Positions 6,670 to 11,460 of a stretch of 11,460 bases of DNA are shown piece after piece (within the stretch, counting starts at the first letter, position 1; each line of letters opens with the position of its first letter). The position numbers and the translations under genes are program-made. The DNA is from JBHIER01 sp046760705 [NCBI: bacterium]. Its GTDB lineage: Bacteria > JBHIER01 > G020348925. The notes under the pieces were generated by a model, which worked only from the letters and a program-made list of their open reading frames with translations, was not told the origin of the DNA and ran no database searches. The stretch is taken from positions 1-11,460 of the forward strand of contig JBHIER010000058.1 in the NCBI GenBank assembly GCA_046760705.1, given 5' to 3'.

Positions 6670-8350
6670 TTAACCACGTGGTGAGTAAATGTAACACCTC
6701 CGGGTCGATCTTTCTGGAAGAGTCAAGGTACAGCTCCGGGGTGGACCGACCTTCAACCCGCATGAAGAGATGGTCCAGATTGGGAAAGACCTTAAGGGTA
6801 TAGTCGGGATGGTCAACCTCCTTTAAAGCCTCGGCCAGCTTCTGGGCATCCTTCACCGCTGATACTTGGTAGTCTTGAGCCCCGTTTAAGATCAAAATTG
6901 GGCACTGCACTTTTTTGATGTTTTTCAAAGGGGCTATTTCCATGTGCTGGCGCCACCATTCGGGACTGAAGAACCCGGTCTCCTGGATGGGTTCTCGATT
7001 TCTGATCTTTTCGAAGAAATCCTTCTGTTTGCGCAGTTCAGCTTCAATCTCCTCATCGCTCAAGCCCTTCAGTCGGGAGAGATATTCAACCTGGTCAAAG
7101 ACCAGCCTGTCCAGACTTCGCCCGGGCCCGGCCATCACCACTGAGGCGGCGATTTTTGGATCGCGGCCACAGAGGATCGGTCCGATGACAGCGCCTTCGC
7201 TGTGGCCGATCAATCCAATCCGGTTGGGATTTACCTCCCCGCGGCTGCGCAGAAAATTGACTGCGGCCGCCGCATCCGATGTGAGGTCATCCAAATCGGC
7301 GGTCTTCAAATCGCCGCTGCTCTCTCCTACGCCCCGCTTGTCGTACCGCAGAGTGACCAAGCCGGCCTTAGAAAGGGCATCGGCCATCTGCCGAAAGAGA
7401 AAACCCCGCATAAAGCCGGCGTTCCCATTTCTGTCCACAGGTCCAGAGCCGGCGATGAAGACCAGACCGGGATACTTACCCTCGGCCGGGAGCTCGGGGA
7501 CGGTGAGGGTCCCGGCCAACTTGACATCTTCGTTAAGAAAGGTCACCTCTTCCTCACCATACCCTTCCGGAACCCACCCCTCTTCTGCTTTGCCTTTAGT
7601 CTCGGCGAGCCGTTTTTCCAACTCCTCTTCAGGGAAGTCGATCAGTTCTCTGGCCATAATCGCCTCGAAACTCTGGCCTGGAATGGCCAGCTTGAGAAGC
7701 TGATGACTGGTGGGATCAACCCACAAGTGGATCCCTATACCGGAGAGGGCACCTGAGAGGTGAATTGAGTCAAAGCTCTGCCCATCGATCTCCACCCTCT
7801 CTTGGCCCGTCATCTCCAAAGTCAGAGGGAGGCATTGGGCAGCCTGGGACACCACCGCGGAGAAGGCCTGTCGGCCACCGAGGGGGTAATCGTATCGCCT
7901 TGCGATAAAGGCGTAGTGATCGATGATGTTGTTGTCCAGGATCACCAAATTCTCACCTGTCTGCAGCTCGCTCGTTCTCTCTCCCTCCCCGGGAAGGCGA
8001 TAGCGGAGCTTAGCCACCCCGCGGGCGAATTCGCCCTCGATCTCCTGAAGCTGGTCTCCCACAAAGATTTTCAGAGTGTATCTCCTGGGAGCAAGCTCCC
8101 CGGTCAGGACAAGTTCCTCGTAGAAGGTCATCCGGATCCCCACGTCCAACTGAACCTTTGACCTGATATGGTACCCTTCCTCATCCCTGCTTTCAACGTA
8201 ATAAGTATTAAAACCCGCCTCTTCTCCAGCCAGGAAGAGCTTATAGCTCTTCTTTTCTCCAACCACTACCTCATCGAGGCCTTGAGAAAAGCTAAGCAGA
8301 GACGCTAACTCTGAAACCAGGACGATCGAAAAGAGGATCTTAGTCTTCAT
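6653..8350 (-). CDS. Exported alpha/beta hydrolase with N-terminal beta-rich domain
   Basis: A 565-aa serine hydrolase, probably an esterase or peptidase-like enzyme acting outside the cytoplasm; its substrate is unknown. A signal peptide is likely (basic MKTK, hydrophobic core 5-21, cleavage near 23). Residues about 30-235 form a beta-rich domain resembling DUF3108/DUF6134-type N-terminal domains (YKLFLAGEEAGFNTYYVES...). The alpha/beta hydrolase fold follows from about 265, with the oxyanion region FIAGSGPVDRNGN (298-310), LRYDKRGVGES (334-344), the nucleophile elbow GHSEG (Ser384), the acid Asp493 in NGAQDYQVS and His527 in NLDHLF: a complete triad. GGGAGG (8362-8357) is six bases from the ATG. 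The start overlaps the stop of the ATPase remnant by four bases (ATGA), and the end overlaps the ECF sigma gene by 17 bases. It may therefore be a target or partner of the sigma system. Confidence 0.9.
   Translation of the reverse strand: MKTKILFSIVLVSELASLLSFSQGLDEVVVGEKKSYKLFLAGEEAGFNTYYVESRDEEGYHIRSKVQLDVGIRMTFYEELVLTGELAPRRYTLKIFVGDQLQEIEGEFARGVAKLRYRLPGEGERTSELQTGENLVILDNNIIDHYAFIARRYDYPLGGRQAFSAVVSQAAQCLPLTLEMTGQERVEIDGQSFDSIHLSGALSGIGIHLWVDPTSHQLLKLAIPGQSFEAIMARELIDFPEEELEKRLAETKGKAEEGWVPEGYGEEEVTFLNEDVKLAGTLTVPELPAEGKYPGLVFIAGSGPVDRNGNAGFMRGFLFRQMADALSKAGLVTLRYDKRGVGESSGDLKTADLDDLTSDAAAAVNFLRSRGEVNPNRIGLIGHSEGAVIGPILCGRDPKIAASVVMAGPGRSLDRLVFDQVEYLSRLKGLSDEEIEAELRKQKDFFEKIRNREPIQETGFFSPEWWRQHMEIAPLKNIKKVQCPILILNGAQDYQVSAVKDAQKLAEALKEVDHPDYTLKVFPNLDHLFMRVEGRSTPELYLDSSRKIDPEVLHLLTTWLNERLQ
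6667..6691 (-). promoter_or_regulatory. Inverted repeat covering the ECF sigma start codon
   Basis: The minus strand reads CATTTA, CTC, ACCACGTGGT, TAAATG. The outer arms CATTTA and TAAATG are complementary, the core is a 10-bp palindrome, and the sigma ATG is the end of the second arm. In mRNA it could fold with a 6-bp and a 3-bp stem around a three-base bulge and a four-base loop, hiding the start codon. As DNA it could be an operator. It lies within the hydrolase gene, so coding constraint may explain part of it. Confidence 0.4.
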
Positions 8351-8874
8351 ATCTTTCCTCCCATGTCAGACGTTGGTACAGTTTTCCTCAACCGCTCTGC
8401 GGTGACCACACATCTTTTTCTTCTCTTCTGGGCGATTTTCTGCGGCAATTGATACATCTCCTCCAGTTCTTTCCACGTCTCTTTCGATTGGAAGGAATAA
8501 CCCAGAGTTACAGAAGGTGCACCAGTAGATTCAATAGCGATTTTCGGTCGCAAGCGAGCCAGCAGTTCCGGAATCGTTTTGGTGGCCTCCTCAATTTTCG
8601 TATCGGATGTGTTCAAGATTGCCGAAGTGTAAACATCGCCAAATTGGTTAATCGACGCAATTTTGTACAAATCAACATAGGCCACCAAAAGACCTTTTTG
8701 TTTCAATTTATCTTTGACGACATGCAGAAGAGAGCTTTTACCATAGCGCCGCGGAGAGATGAGAAAAATTCGAGCGGAGGATTGAAGTTCAAGAAACAGA
8801 TAGTCGATCTCTCTCTTTCGATCGGTGAAAGCGTCACCTAAAATCGATTGGCCGTAAACAAAAGGATTGTTCAT
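8347..8874 (-). pseudogene. Truncated AAA/P-loop ATPase (ATPase_2-like), N-terminal part only
   Basis: A 175-aa remnant of the prokaryotic P-loop ATPase family usually about 350-400 aa long (Pfam ATPase_2 / AAA_14-like, often mobile and multicopy). Seen: the typical start NPFVYGQSILGDAF, the TDRKREIDYL segment, Walker A-type SPRRYGKSSLL (40-50), AYVDLYKIASINQFGDVY (65-82) and the ELEEMYQLPQKIAQKRRKR helix. The sequence then reaches KRCVV, where the Walker B strand (VVxxDEFQ) is expected, and instead runs into an unrelated 18-residue tail and a stop. Walker B, the sensor residues and the C-terminal DNA-binding half are missing, so ATPase activity is not expected. The ATG at 8874 has a good ribosome site (GAGGTGG) and a good promoter, so a short protein may still be made. 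Its last codons supply the hydrolase's ribosome site and overlap its start. Confidence 0.75.
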
Positions 8875-8892
8875 ATCAAACCACCTCTAATA

Positions 8893-8942
8893 TAACCTAT
8901 CGGTTACTCACGTATTGGTTACACACCGGGTGGTTAAGTATA
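8893..8942. repeat. 15-bp tandem direct repeats overlapping the promoter; probable operator
   Basis: Three GGTTA motifs begin at 8902, 8917 and 8932, exactly 15 bp apart. Units one and two (8898-8912 and 8913-8927) agree at 12 of 15 positions, with consensus TATYGGTTACWCACS; unit three (8928-8942) agrees with unit two at 7 of 15 and merges into the -10 box. In addition TAACC at 8893-8897 forms an inverted pair with the first GGTTA (TAACCTATCGGTTA). The array covers the -10 box, start site and upstream leader, as expected for a repressor site. Confidence 0.55.
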
Positions 8943-8965
8943 GCATAAATTATAAAGAAAGTCGA
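8937..8965 (-). promoter_or_regulatory. Promoter of the ATPase remnant - hydrolase - ECF sigma operon
   Basis: On the minus strand TCGACT (8965-8960) and TATACT (8942-8937) are separated by the ideal 17 bases. Transcription should start near 8930, within the 15-bp repeats. The next genes overlap or nearly touch as far as YbjQ, so this may drive the whole stress-type operon. No ECF-type promoter (GGAACT / GTC-like) was recognised close by. Confidence 0.65.
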
Positions 8966-9094
8966 GCAAAGATCAACGCAATGGCCAGGGCTCCATTCAA
9001 TATACAAAAGGGGAGGTTTTTTATTCAAAAAAATTTCATCTCAGGTCGATTTTTCCGAGGCTGCGACAGTCTCTTTCTCCCTCCTGTTCTCCTC

Positions 9095-10129
9095 TCAGGG
9101 TTCTGGGGCCACCTGCCTCAGGTACCGGGTCGCCTCCTCCGGTGGGGTGGGATTGATGTAGAACCCGCTGCCCCACTCAAATCCGGCCACCCGTGTCAGA
9201 CGGGGCATGATCTCAAAGTGCCAGTGGTAGTCGTACTCCACAGTCTGCCAGTGGTCCGCTCGCTTCGGCTTGGCTTCGGTGTTGGGTGAGGTGTGGAGGA
9301 TGAAGTTATAGGGAGGGTCGTTGAGACTCTGTTTGAGCCGGGAGAGGACGTCCTTCATCGTCTCAGCCAAACGGTGCAGCCCCTCGTCTGTGGTCAATTC
9401 GAAAGCGCAACTGTGGACCTTAGGAATGACCCAGCACTCGAAGGGGAAACGGGAGGCAAAGGGAGAGAGAACCACGTAGTGGCCGTCGTCTCGGACAATC
9501 CGGTCAGGAAAACTGGTCTCCTGCTTGACCAGGTCGCACATCAGACACCGTTCTTTCTGCCCGTAATGTTCTTTGGACGTATCCAGTTCGATGGCCACTG
9601 TTCTGGGGGTGACGGGAGTGGCAATGAGCTGCGTGTGGGTGTGGCCCAAGGAAGCTCCGGCCACTGCCCCGTGGTTCTTGAAGATCAGTATGTATCGGAA
9701 CCGGTTGTCCCTTTTCAGATCCACAATCCGGTCTCGATAGGCGGTCAGGACGCGGACCATCTGATCGTGGTCCAAATCGGCCATAGTGAGGCTGTGATCG
9801 GTGGTCTCGATGATCACCTCGTGGGCCCCAACGCCGTTCATGGCGTCGTACAACCCGACCCCGCGCCGGTCGAGCCCCCCCTCAATCCTCAGGGCCGGGA
9901 ACTTATTGGAGACGGCCCGCACCGTCCATCCGGGACCATTGGCTTTGGAACCCTCGTCCCGGTAGGCGAGTATCTCTGGCGGTGTCATCCCTTCGTTCCC
10001 TTCACAAAAAGGGCAGGTGGACTCCTTTTCCGGTTCGGCAGCCACTTCGAAGTCAGTCGGGCGCATGGCCCTCTCAGTGGCGATGATCACCCACCGCCTC
10101 TGGATCGGATCGTGTCGCAGTTCTGGCAT
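9095..10129 (-). CDS. galT: Galactose-1-phosphate uridylyltransferase
   Basis: HIT-superfamily nucleotidyltransferase that exchanges galactose-1-phosphate and UDP-glucose in the Leloir pathway, supplying UDP-sugars for catabolism or surface polysaccharides. Of 344 aa, CPFCEGNE (C39, C42) is the zinc CxxC. The active-site motif GASLGHTHTQ has H163 and H165, matching E. coli H164 (zinc) and H166 (nucleophile). A second CxxC, CLMC, is at 195-198. The C-terminal half carries PFECWVIPKVHSCAFE and the DYHWHFEIMPRL strand, typical of GalT. The HTHTQ form is that of the shorter archaeal/thermophile branch, and an ADP-glucose phosphorylase-like activity cannot be excluded. The frame also has a GTG at 10135, but the ribosome site GGAGG (10139-10135) overlaps it and is five bases from the ATG at 10129. 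It follows the sigma gene by about 50 bases; no other galactose gene is in the window. Confidence 0.9.
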   Translation of the reverse strand: MPELRHDPIQRRWVIIATERAMRPTDFEVAAEPEKESTCPFCEGNEGMTPPEILAYRDEGSKANGPGWTVRAVSNKFPALRIEGGLDRRGVGLYDAMNGVGAHEVIIETTDHSLTMADLDHDQMVRVLTAYRDRIVDLKRDNRFRYILIFKNHGAVAGASLGHTHTQLIATPVTPRTVAIELDTSKEHYGQKERCLMCDLVKQETSFPDRIVRDDGHYVVLSPFASRFPFECWVIPKVHSCAFELTTDEGLHRLAETMKDVLSRLKQSLNDPPYNFILHTSPNTEAKPKRADHWQTVEYDYHWHFEIMPRLTRVAGFEWGSGFYINPTPPEEATRYLRQVAPEP

Positions 10130-10134
10130 AGGCA

Positions 10135-10139
10135 CCTCC
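10135..10139 (-). promoter_or_regulatory. galT: Ribosome-binding site that decides the galT start
   Basis: GGAGG on the minus strand overlaps the in-frame GTG at 10135 and lies five bases from the ATG at 10129, so the ATG is the start. Confidence 0.7.
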
Positions 10140-10140
10140 C

Positions 10141-10176
10141 CTCGGACAGTCCCCGAGGCTTATGCTCGGGACCGAG
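10141..10176 (-). promoter_or_regulatory. GC-rich hairpin between the primary-type sigma gene and galT
   Basis: CCCGAG (10152-10157) and CTCGGG (10165-10170) form a perfect 6-bp stem with the loop GCTTATG. An outer pair CTCGG (10141-10145) and CCGAG (10172-10176) can extend it with a 6/1 internal bulge, and the arms can also pair in the alternative order. No T run follows on the minus strand; the galT ribosome site comes directly after. It may be a weak or Rho-assisted terminator, a processing site or a galT leader structure. Confidence 0.45.
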
Positions 10177-10180
10177 CCCT

Positions 10181-11032
10181 CTAAGTGGCGTATATGTTCA
10201 GAAATCGTCTTCTCGATCGATGTTTGAGCTTCCGGATGGCCTTCACTTTGATCTGCCGCGCCCTCTCCCTGGTCACGCCAAATCTTTCCCCGATCTCACT
10301 CAGGGTCAAAGGCTTCCTCCCGCTGAGGCCGAAATAGAGCCGTATCACCTCCGCCTCGCGACAGGTCAGGGTAGATAGGGCCTTCTCGATATCGATGGGC
10401 AAAAAACCCAGGTACGTGCGCTCGTCCGGGTGAGGCTGCCTCTCGTCTCCGAGGACATCCAAAAGGTTGTACTCCTCACCATACTTGATGGGTTTATCCA
10501 GAGAGAGGTGCGTTGAGGTCCCGGCTAACGTTTTGACGATGTCCCCATCGTCAACACCCAGCTCCGAGGCAATTTCAGAAGTGTTGGGTGGCCTCCCATA
10601 CTCCTGAAGGTAGGTACTCTGAACCCTCCCGATCTTTCTCAGCATATTCTGTCTGTTCATAGGGATCTTCACAATCCGTGACTGCGATGCAATGGCGGCC
10701 AGGATGGCCTGCCTTATCCACCAGACAGCGTACGAGATGAATTTAATTCCCCTCGTCCCATCAAACCTCTTCGCCGCCTCCATCAATCCCATATTCCCCT
10801 CATTGATGAGGTCTTCCAGGGGGAGCCCGTAGCCCGAATAATTTTTGGCCACTGATATGACATAGCGCAGGTTGGCCTCGACCAACTTCTGGGCCGCCCG
10901 TTGATCCCCTTCCTTGATCTTCATGGCCAGGTTCCGCTCCTCTTCAGCCGTAATGAGAGGGATGCTGCTGATATCCCTCAAATAATCTTCCAGCACCCTC
11001 CTGTCTCTGACCTTCGAAACTAGATACGCCAT
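10181..11032 (-). CDS. Short primary-type RNA polymerase sigma factor (RpoD/RpoS-like, group 1/2)
   Basis: Sigma-70 family factor that recruits RNA polymerase to -35/-10 promoters. At 283 aa it lacks region 1.1 and the long non-conserved insert of proteobacterial RpoD, as is common in Bacteroidetes/Chlorobi-related phyla. Seen: region 1.2 (about 12-45, with LEDYLRDISSIPLITAEEE), region 2 (49-119, with DLINEGNMGLMEAAKRFD and the region 2.4 segment ISYAVWWIRQAI), region 3 (125-200, with GRPPNTSEIASELGV and the region 3.2 finger around DDGDIV to LGDERQPHPDE), and region 4 (213-272, with the helix-turn-helix LTLSEIGERFGVTRERARQI). It may be the housekeeping factor or a paralogue; a second sigma-70 elsewhere in the genome would decide. 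GGAGGG (11043-11038) is five bases from the ATG. It has its own TTGACA promoter. Confidence 0.92.
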   Translation of the reverse strand: MAYLVSKVRDRRVLEDYLRDISSIPLITAEEERNLAMKIKEGDQRAAQKLVEANLRYVISVAKNYSGYGLPLEDLINEGNMGLMEAAKRFDGTRGIKFISYAVWWIRQAILAAIASQSRIVKIPMNRQNMLRKIGRVQSTYLQEYGRPPNTSEIASELGVDDGDIVKTLAGTSTHLSLDKPIKYGEEYNLLDVLGDERQPHPDERTYLGFLPIDIEKALSTLTCREAEVIRLYFGLSGRKPLTLSEIGERFGVTRERARQIKVKAIRKLKHRSRRRFLNIYAT

Positions 11033-11096
11033 CGATTCCCTCCAAGACTCTTCACCGTGCCAAAATTATCCCCTCAAGGGCCATTCTCACTCTTAT

Positions 11097-11124
11097 ATGA
11101 TAAGACCAAAAAAGCCGTTGTCAA
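11097..11124 (-). promoter_or_regulatory. Promoter of the primary-type sigma factor gene
   Basis: TTGACA (11124-11119) and TATCAT (11102-11097, 5 of 6 to consensus) lie on the minus strand with a 16-base spacer. Transcription would start near 11090, leaving a leader of about 55 bases. The ten bases beginning at the -35 (TTGACAACGG) recur at the phosphatase promoter. Confidence 0.65.
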
Positions 11125-11190
11125 GGTGATAATGAAAAAAATTCGACGGAAACAGAGCAACAGAGGCCGACCCTACAGGACCAAAACCCC

Positions 11191-11219
11191 TTGGACGGCT
11201 CCCTCGATTTTCTTATATT
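11191..11219 (+). promoter_or_regulatory. Possible divergent promoter of the right-edge gene
   Basis: TTGGAC (11191-11196, weak -35) and TATATT (11214-11219, 5 of 6 to the -10 consensus) lie 17 bases apart on the plus strand. This would give a leader of about 80 bases to the gene at 11307. The intergenic stretch 11033-11306 holds this and the sigma gene promoter and no other gene I can support. Confidence 0.4.
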
Positions 11220-11306
11220 CTCGCTTGGGGTCGAGACGTGAGAGGGGCCGAAGGATCGAGGGGAAATATGTCTCACAGGCTTATCTCCTTTTAAGAAGGC
11301 AGGGCT

Positions 11307-11460
11307 ATGATGAGGACCGCACATCGATATAACACAGTCCAGTTGGACCCTCAGCGACATTCCGATGGGGTTCGTCTCTTCATGGAATTTTTTGACGTCC
11401 GGCCAAAGAGACCGGATTTGGCCTTCTTGCAGGAGATTATTGAGAGGTTTGCCGCCATTC
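11307..11460 (+). CDS. 5' end of an unidentified gene, cut by the window edge (possibly arylamine N-acetyltransferase-like)
   Basis: The frame is open from the ATG at 11307 (or 11310) to the window end, 51 codons, with a TAA four codons upstream (11292-11294). AAGAAGG (11293-11299) is a good ribosome site seven bases before 11307. The visible protein begins MMRTAHRYNTVQLDP, followed by a segment with FMEFFDVRPKRPDLAFL and then QEIIERFAAI. The arrangement of a short helix, an R-P-D-L-x-F-L turn and an amphipathic helix is reminiscent of the N-terminus of arylamine N-acetyltransferase-like proteins, but the catalytic residues would lie outside the window, so this is a guess. It is divergent from the sigma gene. 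Confidence 0.5.
   Translation, partial: MMRTAHRYNTVQLDPQRHSDGVRLFMEFFDVRPKRPDLAFLQEIIERFAAI

Noticed and set aside
6915-7756. Plus-strand open frames inside the hydrolase gene
   Set aside because: Low-complexity, Ser/Pro/Arg-rich shadows of the hydrolase coding strand.
9001-9075. Possible terminator after galT (A/T-rich tract with T runs)
   Set aside because: T runs are present but no GC-rich stem precedes them on the minus strand.
9293-10378. Plus-strand open frame (361 codons) opposite galT and the sigma gene end
   Set aside because: Its translation shows no family pattern and it spans two genuine genes on the other strand.
11121-11360. Small minus-strand open frame upstream of the sigma gene
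   Set aside because: No ribosome site or family signal, and it runs through the sigma promoter and the divergent gene start.

Overview
The window reads as a piece of a Gram-negative bacterial chromosome of roughly 50-55% GC. Every complete gene lies on the minus strand, so transcription runs right to left; one partial gene at the right edge points the other way. The source is probably an uncultured or poorly sampled lineage. Evidence for a Gram-negative cell is an outer-membrane beta-barrel remnant, a Wzz/GumC-type polysaccharide protein and an exported hydrolase. The primary-type sigma factor is short (283 aa, no region 1.1), as is usual in the Bacteroidetes/Chlorobi (FCB) assemblage. The visible promoters, however, are classical TTGACA / TATAAT-like rather than Bacteroidetes-type, which suggests a candidate phylum near FCB more than Bacteroidetes itself. 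This placement is inference.

Layout in the direction of transcription (right to left): a divergent promoter region (11033-11306); a short RpoD-like sigma factor (10181-11032); galT (9095-10129); a regulatory region with a good promoter and 15-bp direct repeats (8893-8965); a truncated AAA-type ATPase remnant (8347-8874); an exported alpha/beta hydrolase (6653-8350); an ECF sigma factor (6028-6669); a zinc-finger membrane anti-sigma factor (5640-6086); a YbjQ-family protein (5323-5637); a 5'-deleted, frameshifted outer-membrane barrel pseudogene (4626-5236); glutamine-dependent NAD synthetase nadE (2877-4613); a new promoter and a SpoIIE/RsbU-type phosphatase (1399-2619); a further promoter and a GumC/Wzz-type chain-length protein (30-1103) that appears frameshifted close to the left edge.

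The most coherent unit is the stress-type operon hydrolase - ECF sigma - anti-sigma - YbjQ. Its first three genes overlap, and the start codon of the sigma gene lies in an inverted repeat inside the hydrolase gene. The operon is apparently driven by the promoter in front of the broken ATPase gene, whose last codons also hold the hydrolase's ribosome-binding site. The anti-sigma factor has almost no extracytoplasmic domain, so a membrane or cytoplasmic/redox signal is more likely than a periplasmic ligand.

I do not see a clear, wholly new multi-gene system. The points most worth checking are the 15-bp repeat operator, the decayed ATPase retained as a leader gene, the occluded sigma start, the two damaged envelope genes, and an orphan PP2C phosphatase next to an exopolysaccharide gene. 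No tRNA, rRNA, CRISPR array or insertion sequence was seen.
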